DNA from: Saccharothrix sp. NRRL B-16348
GTDB taxonomy: Bacteria; Actinomycetota; Actinomycetes; Mycobacteriales; Pseudonocardiaceae
DNA length: 64,000 bases
Assembly: GCF_001280085.1 (NCBI RefSeq)
Contig: NZ_LGED01000046.1
Span: 62,001-126,000, forward strand
Direction of reading: 5' to 3'
Positions 1-8,114 of this stretch are shown here, in pieces. The stretch's first letter is position 1. Each line of letters opens with the position of its first letter. The notes below the pieces were generated by a model that was given only the letters and a program-made list of their open reading frames with translations, ran no database searches and was not told where the DNA came from. Both the position numbers and the translations under genes were made by a program.

Positions 1-1168
1 CGACCACGCGGGCGTCGGCCACCTGGACGTACATGCCCTCGCGGGACTCGTAGTAGTCCTGGCCGTAGGTCGCCGGGTCGAGCGGCAGGGACTCGATCGA
101 GCCGCCGTTCGCGGTGGGCAGGTAGCCCGCCGGCGGGGTCAGGGCCTCCGGGGTCGGCAGGGCGTTGCCCTTGGACTTCACGGTGACCGTGGCGCCGGTG
201 ATCTCGGTGAGCGTCTGGTTGGCGTTGCTCGCCGCGTCACCGCCCGGCCGGTACTCGGCGACGGTGCCGGAGACCAGCACCTCGTCGCCGGGCTCCACGG
301 TCGGGGCGAGGGCCGCGGTGTAGACGAACACGCCCTCGCTGGTGCGCGGGTCGTTGTCCGGCGCGGTGTCCTGGATCCAGAAGCCGCGGTCGCCGGTGGC
401 GCGGGTCGCGGTGACGACGCCGGGCACGCCGCTGACCTTCTGGCCGAGCAGCGGCGAGATCCGGGTCGTGCCCTGGATGTCGCGGACGCGCTTGTCTCCC
501 GGCTCGGGCTCCGGGTCGGGGTCCGGGTTGCCGGGGCCCTGGCCGTGGGAGTTGACCGGGGTCGGCGCGCCGATGGCGAAGTCGGCCGAGTTGTCGTCGG
601 TGTCGGTCAACGCGGGGCGGGCGGCCGAGGTGGCGTTGCCAGGGTTCGCGGTCGGCGTGGTCTCGCGGACCACCGTCGACGAGCCGTAGCCGACCAGGTC
701 GCGCACGCGGGGGTCGGCGGCGCAGTCGGCGGCGGTCTTGCAGGTCAACGCGGAGGTCTCGGTGACCAGGGCGATCGTGCCGCCGGAGCCGCCCATGGCG
801 ATCGTGCCGGTGACGTCCGGCGCGGGCAGCTCCACCGTGCCGCCGGTGCCCTTGGCCTGGGCGACCAGGAACCGCCCGCCTGCGGCGATCGCGCCGGTCA
901 GCGGGGTGACTTGCCACTGGCTGGACGCGCTCGCGCTTGCCGGGAGGTACTGCACGCTCCAGCCGTCCACGGCGACCGGCGTGGCGCCCGCGTTCGCCAG
1001 CTCGACGAAGTCCCGGGTCAGCGTGGCGCCGGAGTTGCCGCCACCGCCGTAGACCTCGGCGATCAGGGCGTCCTGGCTCGGGGCCGCGTGGATCGGCGTG
1101 GCGAGGGCGAACGTCACGGCCGAGGCGGCGGTGACCGCCAGTCCGACGCGGAGCGGGGTAGGTCTCAA
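1..1168 (-). CDS. Secreted lamin-tail-domain / ExeM-NucH type nuclease, 3' end outside window
   Basis: The reading frame leaves the left edge, so the C-terminus is missing. I choose a TTG start at 1168 because a GGAGG lies about 6 nt upstream. The product begins with a Sec signal peptide (Arg-containing n-region, Ala/Val core, cleavage near IHAAPS). A lamin-tail domain follows, starting around LIAEVYGGGGNSGA and containing DFVELAN and VDGWSVQY. Next come an acidic Pro-Asp/Glu linker and an OB-like region (RVRDIQGTTRISPLLGQ, GFWIQD, VEPGDEVLVSGTV). This order is the N-terminal half of ExeM/NucH-type extracellular nucleases, whose endonuclease/exonuclease/phosphatase domain would lie beyond the window. 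Expected role: degradation of extracellular DNA. A SOS-type palindrome lies 94 bp upstream. The family call is good; the catalytic domain is not visible. Confidence 0.8.
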   Translation of the reverse strand, partial: MRPTPLRVGLAVTAASAVTFALATPIHAAPSQDALIAEVYGGGGNSGATLTRDFVELANAGATPVAVDGWSVQYLPASASASSQWQVTPLTGAIAAGGRFLVAQAKGTGGTVELPAPDVTGTIAMGGSGGTIALVTETSALTCKTAADCAADPRVRDLVGYGSSTVVRETTPTANPGNATSAARPALTDTDDNSADFAIGAPTPVNSHGQGPGNPDPDPEPEPGDKRVRDIQGTTRISPLLGQKVSGVPGVVTATRATGDRGFWIQDTAPDNDPRTSEGVFVYTAALAPTVEPGDEVLVSGTVAEYRPGGDAASNANQTLTEITGATVTVKSKGNALPTPEALTPPAGYLPTANGGSIESLPLDPATYGQDYYESREGMYVQVADARVV

Positions 1169-1261
1169 CGGGTCCTCCGGTAGTTGGCGGGTGCGCGCAT
1201 CCTCCCCGGATCGAGTGAACGGCGGAAGACACCGTCACTAACGGTTGACCATTACCTGACC

Positions 1262-1277
1262 TCGAACGTGTGTTCGA
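1262..1277. promoter_or_regulatory. LexA/SOS-box-like palindrome
   Basis: TCGAACGTGTGTTCGA is a perfect 6-bp inverted repeat with a 4-nt spacer. It matches the actinobacterial LexA consensus (TCGAAC-N4-GTTCGA). It lies between the nuclease gene (minus strand) and a plus-strand TAGGGT that could be a -10 element. Which direction it controls is not decided by the sequence. Confidence 0.6.
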
Positions 1278-1445
1278 ACGTAGGGTAGGGTCATGGCCGT
1301 GCCCCGCCGGTGGCCCTCCCAGCGCCGGCCCGGACACGACACGCACAACAGGGGCGCCGGCCCGGACCTGACGAGGCCCGGATCGGCGCCCGTGCGCGTC
1401 GCAGCGCCGACGAGCTGACGGCCCGCACCCGGTCGGTGCGGCGTC

Positions 1446-2375
1446 TCACGCAGGTCGGCGGCCTGCCGATCGAGTCGGTCGGAGCCGGTCACGCAACTCC
1501 GCGAGGGAACGGTCGAGGACGTCCGCTTCGAACGCCCGCGGGTCGTGCTTCTCCGGCTCGTACTCCGCCATCAGTCGATGGGCGGACTCGAACCAGCCCT
1601 TGAGGTGCGCCACCTCGTCGGGTTCGACCCGACCACGCCTGACCGCGTGCTCGACGAGCAGGCTGAACTCCTGTGCCATCAGTTCAGGCTTCGGCCGCTG
1701 CGGGTTCATCCAGTCGTCCGCCAGGACCGGGCGCATCCGCAGCGCGCGGTTGTTCCAGTGGAGCAGCAGGGCGAGGTCGGCCGTGAACCCGCCGGGCAGG
1801 GTGTCGGGCCAGAGTTCGCGCACGGCCGCTCGCTGTCCCGTCCACGGCGTCGAACCGACCTTCGGCAGCAGTTCGGGGAACAGCGTCCCCGCGAGCGGCG
1901 CGAAGAAGCCGCACAGCCAGAGTTGCGGGTAGAGCGGACGCCAGTACAGGTCGGACACGGTCGCGTCGGCGATCCCGTTCAAGATCGGCCCCACCAGCAA
2001 CGGCACCAGTGGAGGGTCGCCGTAATACCGGAGATCGCCATCCACCAGGCAGATGACGTCACCGGTGCTCGCCTTGACGCCCGCCACGATCGCCGCGCCC
2101 TTGCCTATACCGGCCTCGACCACCACCGCCCCGGCCAACCGCGCCACCGCTGCCGTTCGATCGGTGCAGCCACTCGCGCTGACGATCACCTGCCCCGGCA
2201 CGTCCAGCATCTCCAGGCCACGCGCCGATTCCGAGACGACCTCGGCAATCGTCTCTTCCTCGTTGTGAGCGGGAATGACCACGCTGACATCGGCCACCCT
2301 GCGCCGCAACGTCCGACCGGCGACCAGGTCGATGCCCAACGCCGGGTTGATGGGCGGCAAGGTCAAGTCGATCAC
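1446..2375 (-). CDS. Family 2 / GpgS-like glycosyltransferase
   Basis: A 309-residue cytosolic GT-A glycosyltransferase. VVIPAHNEEETIAEVV (about residue 32) is the nucleotide-sugar-binding start of the fold. GKGAAIVAGV and LVDGDLRYYGDP (DGD in the DxD position, about residue 113) follow. The later YWRPLYPQLW, LPKVGSTPWTGQRAAVRELW and GGFTADLALLL blocks are arranged as in actinobacterial glucosyl-3-phosphoglycerate synthases (GT81), which start 6-O-methylglucose lipopolysaccharide or glucosylglycerate synthesis. The substrate cannot be read from the sequence, so GpgS itself is only a possibility. The GTG start at 2375 has a poorly spaced GAAGG; a start some 25 codons further in (GTG before ADVSVVIP) is also possible. 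Confidence 0.75.
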   Translation of the reverse strand: MIDLTLPPINPALGIDLVAGRTLRRRVADVSVVIPAHNEEETIAEVVSESARGLEMLDVPGQVIVSASGCTDRTAAVARLAGAVVVEAGIGKGAAIVAGVKASTGDVICLVDGDLRYYGDPPLVPLLVGPILNGIADATVSDLYWRPLYPQLWLCGFFAPLAGTLFPELLPKVGSTPWTGQRAAVRELWPDTLPGGFTADLALLLHWNNRALRMRPVLADDWMNPQRPKPELMAQEFSLLVEHAVRRGRVEPDEVAHLKGWFESAHRLMAEYEPEKHDPRAFEADVLDRSLAELRDRLRPTRSAGRRPA

Positions 2376-2592
2376 CCTTCACGTCGTCGGCTCCGGATCT
2401 CCGCTGGGTTCGCCGGCACCACACCACCGGCGATCGAACACCAGGACCGCACCGCCGACAACCACCTGCGGCCGGACGCGGCGGCTCGGGCGCGGCGGGC
2501 CGTGCGGGACGACAGACGACGGTGACGAGGGAGACCGGCCACCAAGCACCCGTACCGGCCGCTGCAACCTGCAATGCCACTGAACGTCAGAA

Positions 2593-2620
2593 CCCCGGTT
2601 GCCATGATCGGCAACCGGGG
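2593..2620 (-). terminator. Hairpin terminator after tRNA-Ser(CGA)
   Basis: A perfect 11-bp stem (CCCCGGTTGCC / GGCAACCGGGG) with a 6-nt loop starts 10 nt beyond the tRNA 3' end on the minus strand. There is no long T-run, as is usual in actinobacteria. Confidence 0.7.
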
Positions 2621-2630
2621 CTCTGAGCAG

Positions 2631-2715
2631 CGGTGGCGGTGGGATTTGAACCCACGGAGGCTTGCACCTCACACGCTTTCGAGGCGTGCTCCTTCGGCCG
2701 CTCGGACACGCCACC
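2631..2715 (-). tRNA. tRNA-Ser(CGA)
   Basis: An 85-nt class II tRNA with acceptor GGTGGCG/CGCCACC, discriminator G, a long variable arm and TTCAAATCC in the T loop. The anticodon stem CACGC/GCGTG encloses the loop CTCGAAA, giving anticodon CGA. CCA is not encoded. Confidence 0.95.
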
Positions 2716-2797
2716 GCCGAGAACAATACAAGACCGGTGGGCTCCGGCCCAACAGGGGGTGGTCGGCGGGATCTGCGCTGGTCAGGGCGGTGTGAGG

Positions 2798-3259
2798 TCA
2801 GAGGTCGGCGAAGAACGACTCCAGCAGGGCCGCGCAGCGCTCCGCCAGGACGCCGCCGACCACTTCCGGGCGGTGGTTGAGGCGGCGGTCGCGGACGACG
2901 TCCCACAGGGAGCCGGCGGCGCCGGTCCGGGGTTCCCAGCAGCCGAAGACCACGCGGTCCACGCGGGCCAGGACGAGGGCGCCCGCGCACATCGTGCACG
3001 GCTCCACGGTCACCGCCAGGGTGCAGCCGGTGAGCCGCCAGCCGTCGCCGTGGACCGCGGCGGCGGCGCGGAGGGCCAGGACCTCGGCGTGCGCGGTCGG
3101 GTCGCCCAGGGCTTCGCGGGCGTTGCAGGCGCGCGCCAGCTCGGCGCCGTCGGGGCCGTAGACGATCGCGCCGATGGGGATGTCGCCCGTCCTGGGCGCC
3201 TCGGCGGCGACCTCCAGGGCGGCTTCGACCATCGCCTCGTCGGACGCGTGGCTGATCAC
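2798..3259 (-). CDS. tadA: tRNA adenosine(34) deaminase TadA
   Basis: This 153-residue zinc deaminase converts A34 to inosine in tRNA-Arg(ACG), which is also encoded in this window (39215-39290). The zinc/catalytic signature is complete: HAE at 57-59 and PCTMC with Cys88 and Cys91. GDIPIGAIV near residue 30 and VFGCWEPRTGAAGS are the usual flanking motifs. The length is normal for TadA. It lies 4 bp downstream of the gene at 3264-3752, so the two are surely cotranscribed. The tadA / partner / tRNA-Ser / prephenate dehydrogenase grouping is conserved in actinobacteria. Start ATG at 3259. Confidence 0.95.
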   Translation of the reverse strand: MISHASDEAMVEAALEVAAEAPRTGDIPIGAIVYGPDGAELARACNAREALGDPTAHAEVLALRAAAAVHGDGWRLTGCTLAVTVEPCTMCAGALVLARVDRVVFGCWEPRTGAAGSLWDVVRDRRLNHRPEVVGGVLAERCAALLESFFADL

Positions 3260-3263
3260 GCCG

Positions 3264-3752
3264 TCACGCCTGGAGGCTGTCCAGCAGCTTGGTGAACTCG
3301 TCGCCGAACCCGCAGCGCTGCGCCACCATCTGCAGCTGCTCGTCCGGGTACAGGTCGACCTCGTCCACGATCACCTGCATCTCGTGCTGCGGCATGCCGA
3401 GGTCGGCGAGCACCGCGAGGTCGCCCTCGGGCCAGAGCTCGTCGTCCTCCTCGTCCGGCGGGTCGACCCGGAGCAGGTCGAGCACGTCGGCGGCGATGTC
3501 GTAGTCGAGCGCGGCCGCGGCGTCGGACAGCAGGAGGGACACCCCTCCCGGCACCGGGCGCAGGACGATGAAGAACTCGTCGTCCACCGCCAGCAGTCCG
3601 AAGACGGCACCCGTCGAACGCAGTTGGCGCAGTTCCGTGATCGCCGCGTCGAGCTCGGACAGCGCCGAGCTGTCCATCTTGCTGCACCGCCATCGGCCGT
3701 CCTCACGAACCACCGCGACAGCGAAGCCGTTGACCGGCTCCTGGTGTGCCAT
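3264..3752 (-). CDS. tRNA adenosine deaminase-associated protein
   Basis: A 162-residue acidic, soluble protein of the actinobacterial family always found just upstream of tadA. The frame continues beyond the chosen ATG (3752), but MAHQEPVNGFAVAVVRE is the conserved N-terminus. The sequence has DDEFFIVLRPVPGG, an Asp/Glu-rich stretch (DPPDEEDDELWPEGD) and a C-terminal helix ending FTKLLDSLQA. No catalytic motif is visible. Its role is not established; accessory function in tRNA editing is inferred from the 4-bp spacing to tadA. Confidence 0.85.
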   Translation of the reverse strand: MAHQEPVNGFAVAVVREDGRWRCSKMDSSALSELDAAITELRQLRSTGAVFGLLAVDDEFFIVLRPVPGGVSLLLSDAAAALDYDIAADVLDLLRVDPPDEEDDELWPEGDLAVLADLGMPQHEMQVIVDEVDLYPDEQLQMVAQRCGFGDEFTKLLDSLQA

Positions 3753-3841
3753 GTGCACACCGTAGGGCCACGCCGCGGCACCCGGTAGCACGGGGGCCTC
3801 GGCCACGGGCACGGGGGGCTGAGCGATGCCACTATCGAGGG

Positions 3842-5077
3842 ATGAGCACAACTCTGCCGAACGCACGGACGACCGCCCCCGAGCCCCGGTTCACCGGGCT
3901 GGTGGAGGCCGCCCGAGCCCTCCAGCCCAGGACAGTGGCGTTGCGACGGCAGGTGCACCGGCACCCGGAGCAGGGCTTGGACCTGCCCGCGACCCAGGCC
4001 GCGATCCAGCACGCGCTGTCCGGCCTGCCGGTCGAGGTGACCACCGGCGAGTCCAGCAGCTCGGTCACCGCGGTGCTGCGCGGCGGCAAGCCGGGGCCGA
4101 CCGTCCTGCTGCGCGGCGACATGGACGCGCTGCCGCTGCAGGAGGAGACGGGCCTGGCGTACGCCTCCGAGATCGACGGCTCCATGCACGCCTGCGGCCA
4201 CGACACGCACGTCGCGATGCTCGCCTCCGCCGCCCGCCTGCTCTCCTCACGCCGCGAAGCGCTGGCCGGTCAGGTCGTGTTCATGTTCCAGCCCGGCGAG
4301 GAGGGCCAGCACGGCGCGCGGCACATGCTCGACGAGGGCGTGCTCGACGCGGCGGGCGCACCGGCGGAGAAGGCGTTCGCCCTGCACATCACCTCCACTC
4401 TGCAATCGGGCGTCGTCGTCAGTCGCCCCGGGCCGACGATGGCCTCGGCGGACACCTTCCACATCACCGTCAAGGGCCGCGGCGGGCACGGCGGCATGCC
4501 CCACGACGCGATCGACCCCGTGCCGCCCGCCGCCGCCATGGTCGGCGCGCTGCAGACGATGGTCGCCAGGCGGGTCAGCGTGCACCACCCGGCCGTCGTC
4601 ACGATCGCCCGCATCGCCGCCGGCACGACGACCAACATCATCCCGGAGACCGCGCTGGTCGAGGGCACCATCCGGACGCTCTCGGAGGACACCAGGGCCC
4701 TGGTGCACCGCGAGCTCCAGCAGGTCGTCACGCACGTCGCCGCGGCGCACGGCTGCACGGTCGAGGTCGAGATCGTCTCCGGCTACCCGGTCACGGTGAA
4801 CGACGACGCGGTCGGCCCGCACGTCCTCGACATCACCGCGGCGGCCCTCGGCGCACGGTGGGCGACGCCCATGGAGGACCCGCTGATGGGCGCCGAGGAC
4901 TTCTCGTACGTGCTGCAACGGGTGCCGGGAGCGATCGCCTTCCTGGGCGCCTGCCCGCGCGGGGTCGAGCTGGACCGGGCGGAGCCGAACCACTCGAACC
5001 GGGTGCTCTTCGACGAAGCCGCCATGGAGCACGGAGTCGTCGTCTACACCGCGTTCGCGCTGGACGCCCTGCGGTAG
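3842..5077 (+). CDS. M20-family amidohydrolase (hippurate / IAA-amino acid hydrolase type)
   Basis: A 411-residue cytosolic metallo-aminoacylase-like protein. It carries the M20D signatures: RQVHRHPE near residue 37, RGDMDALPLQEETGL near 91, HACGHDTH at 116-123 (Cys118 and His120 as metal ligands), FQPGEEG with the catalytic Glu near 153, GRGGHGGMPH in the dimerisation domain and MGAEDFSYVL near the C-terminus. The family hydrolyses N-acyl amino acids (hippurate, IAA conjugates, N-acyl-diaminopimelate); which one is used here is unknown. The start is ATG 3842, transcribed divergently from the tadA pair with 89 bp between them. Confidence 0.9.
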   Translation: MSTTLPNARTTAPEPRFTGLVEAARALQPRTVALRRQVHRHPEQGLDLPATQAAIQHALSGLPVEVTTGESSSSVTAVLRGGKPGPTVLLRGDMDALPLQEETGLAYASEIDGSMHACGHDTHVAMLASAARLLSSRREALAGQVVFMFQPGEEGQHGARHMLDEGVLDAAGAPAEKAFALHITSTLQSGVVVSRPGPTMASADTFHITVKGRGGHGGMPHDAIDPVPPAAAMVGALQTMVARRVSVHHPAVVTIARIAAGTTTNIIPETALVEGTIRTLSEDTRALVHRELQQVVTHVAAAHGCTVEVEIVSGYPVTVNDDAVGPHVLDITAAALGARWATPMEDPLMGAEDFSYVLQRVPGAIAFLGACPRGVELDRAEPNHSNRVLFDEAAMEHGVVVYTAFALDALR

Positions 5078-5259
5078 GACCCGCGGCGGTGCCACGCCCT
5101 GCGTCAGAAGAGGTGGCGCGCCCTGCGGTCGGAGCGGTGGCGGTAGGGCGCGCGGCGGCTGGTCGAGGTCGGGCGTCGGGTGGGGTCGGGGCTGTGGTGG
5201 TGTCCATGGCCTCGACTTTGCCGTCGCGGGCAGGGTGGGGCGAGGGTCGATCGGCGATC

Positions 5260-5286
5260 TGTGGACAACTCCTGACCTGTGGACAA
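5260..5286 (+). promoter_or_regulatory. Two DnaA-box sequences upstream of tyrA
   Basis: TGTGGACAA occurs at 5260-5268 and again at 5278-5286, inside an 11-nt repeat TGTGGACAACT. Each is the exact complement of the DnaA box TTGTCCACA. They have the same orientation and lie 28 bp in front of the tyrA start. They could couple tyrA to replication or simply titrate DnaA. The rest of the 237-bp gap holds GC-rich imperfect repeats and no gene. Confidence 0.55.
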
Positions 5287-5314
5287 CTAGGGGCTGCCGG
5301 TCCGCGCCGGCAGG

Positions 5315-6274
5315 ATGAGCGCCGTGCGAAGCGTCTGCGTGGTCGGGCTCGGGTTGATCGGTGGTTCGGTGTTGCGCGCGGCAGCCGCCGCGGGGCGCGT
5401 GACCTGGGGCGCGACCGCTTCGACAGCCGACGCGGAGGCGGCCCGGCAGGACGGCTACGACGTCGTCGACCTCACCGATGCGCTCGAACGCGCACGCCTG
5501 CACGACGCGCTCGTCGTCGTGGCCGTTCCGCTCCCGGCTGTGGAAGAAGTCCTCCGCGCCCTTCCCGACGGCGTCCGGCTCACCGACGTGGTCAGCGTCA
5601 AGGGCCCGGTCGCCGACCTGGTCCGCCGGGTCGCACCGCACGCGCGCTACGTCGGCGGCCACCCCATGGCGGGCACCTCCTCCTCCGGCTGGCCCGCTGG
5701 CCGCGCCGACCTCTTCCACGACGCCGCCTGGGTCGTCACCGCCGAGGACGACACCGACCCGGACGTCCTCACCGACGTCATGGAGCTGGCCTTCGCGGCG
5801 AAAGCGCACGTCGTGCCCACCACGGCCCTGGAGCACGACGCCGCGGTGGCCCGCATCTCCCACCTGCCGCACCTGCTCGCCGCCGTGCTGGCCAGCGTCG
5901 GCGCGGACGGCGGACCGCTCGCGCTCTCCCTGGCCGCGGGCTCGTTCGGCGACGGGACGCGCGTCGCGGGCAGCCGACCCGAGCTGGTCCGCGCGATGTG
6001 CGAGGGCAACCGGAGCGCGCTGCTCGCCGCCGTGGACGACGCGTTGGGCCGGCTCGGCGCGGCCCGCGGCTCGCTCGCCTCGACCGGTGGCCTGGCCAAG
6101 ACGATCGACGCCGGTCACGCCGCCCGCCTGGCGCTGCAGAACCAGCCGCCGCACACCGACCTGACCATCGACCTGACCGCGCCCGACGCCCTGAACGCCC
6201 TGCGTGCCCTGGGTTCACGCGGAGGCCGGGTCGTTGCGCTGAACGGCACAACCGCGCTCGCACGCACCCCATAG
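5315..6274 (+). CDS. tyrA: Prephenate dehydrogenase
   Basis: A 319-residue NAD(P)-dependent prephenate dehydrogenase (prephenate to 4-hydroxyphenylpyruvate, tyrosine biosynthesis). The Rossmann motif GLGLIGGS is at 11-18. VSVKGPV and the catalytic-domain blocks GGHPMAGTSSSGW and ISHLPHLLAAVLA follow, then FGDGTRVAGSRPELV in the dimerisation domain. There is no fused chorismate mutase and no clear C-terminal ACT domain. Start: ATG 5315; a GTG at 5324 has better-spaced AGGA and is a real alternative. The next gene begins 10 bp downstream. Confidence 0.9.
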   Translation: MSAVRSVCVVGLGLIGGSVLRAAAAAGRVTWGATASTADAEAARQDGYDVVDLTDALERARLHDALVVVAVPLPAVEEVLRALPDGVRLTDVVSVKGPVADLVRRVAPHARYVGGHPMAGTSSSGWPAGRADLFHDAAWVVTAEDDTDPDVLTDVMELAFAAKAHVVPTTALEHDAAVARISHLPHLLAAVLASVGADGGPLALSLAAGSFGDGTRVAGSRPELVRAMCEGNRSALLAAVDDALGRLGAARGSLASTGGLAKTIDAGHAARLALQNQPPHTDLTIDLTAPDALNALRALGSRGGRVVALNGTTALARTP

Positions 6275-6283
6275 GGTTCACCG

Positions 6284-8047
6284 GTGGAGCGTCGCAAGCT
6301 CATCGCCGTCGTAGGGGGTCTCGCGCTCCTCGGCGGCGCGGTGGTGGTCCTGCGCAGCGAATCCGCTCCCCCTCGCCCGCAGGCCTTCGAACGATTCCTG
6401 GACGAGAAGGTCGAGTACGTCCCCGACACCCAACGCGTGGCCACGCCCACCGACCTGGTGCTGACCGCGTTGGACCGCACGAGCCTGCGCGCCACCTGGA
6501 CGGCCACCGACGGCATCGGCCACGGCGGCTTCGAGGTGCGCTGGAACGGCCGGACCCGCCTGGTCCGCGGCACCGAGACCGAGCTGGCCGAGCTGGACGC
6601 CAACGCCGAGGTCGCCGTCGAGGTGCGCGCGCTGGACGCGCTGGGCAACCGGTCCGCCCCGGCCACCGCGAAGGCCGTGCCGAGGCTCGCGTACGACGAC
6701 GCGTGGCTCGCCGGCCTGATGGCGCCTGTCGACCTGTTCGACGGCCCGGAAGCGCTCAACCCGCGCCGCTGGCGGCTCTTCGACCGCGGCAACACCGACT
6801 GCCTCTGCCTGCGCCCGCTCAACGGCAAGCGGCTGGAGATCGACTGCGAACGGGTCGACCTGCAGTCCAACGTGCCGCTGCGGTTCAGCGCGCCCGCACC
6901 GGACGGCGCGATCGCCCGGGTCTCGTTCACCACCGACGGCCCGATCGGCTACCGGCCGGACGAGAGCGCGGTGCTGATCGCGCTGCTGCCCGAGCCGGTC
7001 CACGACCTCGGTCACCTGGACGAACCGTTCCCGCCGGGCGCCCTGGTCCTGCGCATCACGCCGTTCGGCGCGCAGTTCGTCCTGGGCGGCGGCCCGCCGC
7101 TCGGCGAGACGTTCGGCACCTACCCGCCGCCGACGCCGGGTGTCCGCCACCGCTGGGAGCTGCGCGTGCTGCCCGGCGCCGTGGTGGCGTTGCGCGACGG
7201 GGTCGAGGTGGCGTCCGCGCCGGTCGGGCTGCCGTGGACGTCCGCGCGGGTGCGCCTGGCGTTCCGGCAGGCGCAGGGCACCCACCTGGACACGTTCGGC
7301 ATCGGCGGCGCGCCGGGCATGCCGGCGCCGGGCTCGGTGACGCCGCTCGGGGTGAGCGGCAAGGACGACGGCGGCGTGTCGCTGAGCAACGTGGCCAACT
7401 CGCAGCTGGCGGGCGCGTCCTCGGTGCGCGTGGTGGCGTCCGTGGTGGCCGAACGCAACGCGCCCATCACCGTGGAGCTGGGCACGCGGTCCGCGCCGGC
7501 GGTGTTCATGCAGCCGGACCAGGGCCTCCACCCCCACCGCTCGACCGTCGTGTACGCCGACTTCCCGCTGCCGTCGCCGGACTCGAACCCCAGGGTCAGG
7601 CTGAGCTCCGACGGCGGCCTCACCGCCTACGACGCGCACCTCGTCGTCGCCGACGGGCCGGACGCGCGCCACCCGCTGCCCCGGCTCGTCCACCGCGCGC
7701 TGCCCGACCCGCTGGTGCCCCCGCCGGCGGTGTCCGTGGTGCACGAGTCGGCGGACGACTCGGCGTTCCACCGGTTCCCGCACCAGGGCAGGGTGCGGCT
7801 GACGGTCGAGCTGGCGGACACCAGGGCGCGCGCGGTCGCCGCCGTCAAGGGCGTGGAGGTCGACCTCGACGGCGAGCGGATCGTCGTGCTGCCGACGAAC
7901 GGCTCGGCGGGCGGGCGGCACGAGTTCCTGATCGACCTCGCCACCCTGTCCAGCGGCCGGCACGCCTTGGACGTGCGGGTACTCCCAGTGGACGAACGGC
8001 AGGGCGTGCAGTCGTACGAGCAGACGTTCGAGCTCCGGCCGCTCTAG
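6284..8047 (+). CDS. Membrane-anchored fibronectin-type III-like protein, paralogue A
   Basis: A 587-residue protein with a GTG start 10 bp after tyrA. After MERRK it has one hydrophobic segment (about 7-24) that could be an uncleaved anchor or signal peptide. Residues about 55-125 look like an FN3 domain (PTDLVLTALDRTSLRATW, GGFEVRWNG, NAEVAVEVRALDALGNRSAPA). The rest is beta-rich with concanavalin-like stretches such as HRWELRVLPGAVVALRDGVEV and a C-terminal domain ending QSYEQTFELRPL. Layout and N-terminus match the next gene, so they are a tandem duplication. No catalytic residues are recognisable. An extracellular binding or scaffold role is inferred. Confidence 0.75.
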   Translation: MERRKLIAVVGGLALLGGAVVVLRSESAPPRPQAFERFLDEKVEYVPDTQRVATPTDLVLTALDRTSLRATWTATDGIGHGGFEVRWNGRTRLVRGTETELAELDANAEVAVEVRALDALGNRSAPATAKAVPRLAYDDAWLAGLMAPVDLFDGPEALNPRRWRLFDRGNTDCLCLRPLNGKRLEIDCERVDLQSNVPLRFSAPAPDGAIARVSFTTDGPIGYRPDESAVLIALLPEPVHDLGHLDEPFPPGALVLRITPFGAQFVLGGGPPLGETFGTYPPPTPGVRHRWELRVLPGAVVALRDGVEVASAPVGLPWTSARVRLAFRQAQGTHLDTFGIGGAPGMPAPGSVTPLGVSGKDDGGVSLSNVANSQLAGASSVRVVASVVAERNAPITVELGTRSAPAVFMQPDQGLHPHRSTVVYADFPLPSPDSNPRVRLSSDGGLTAYDAHLVVADGPDARHPLPRLVHRALPDPLVPPPAVSVVHESADDSAFHRFPHQGRVRLTVELADTRARAVAAVKGVEVDLDGERIVVLPTNGSAGGRHEFLIDLATLSSGRHALDVRVLPVDERQGVQSYEQTFELRPL

Positions 8048-8114
8048 TCCTTTCTTGGTCTCGGGTGCGCAACGACGTGGTGACGGCGGTCACCACGCGA
8101 CCTAGCTTGACTCA

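Noticed and set aside
1292..1417. 41-codon plus-strand frame after the SOS box
   Set aside because: It has no ribosome site and no recognisable sequence; kept only as a possibility in the SOS-box finding.
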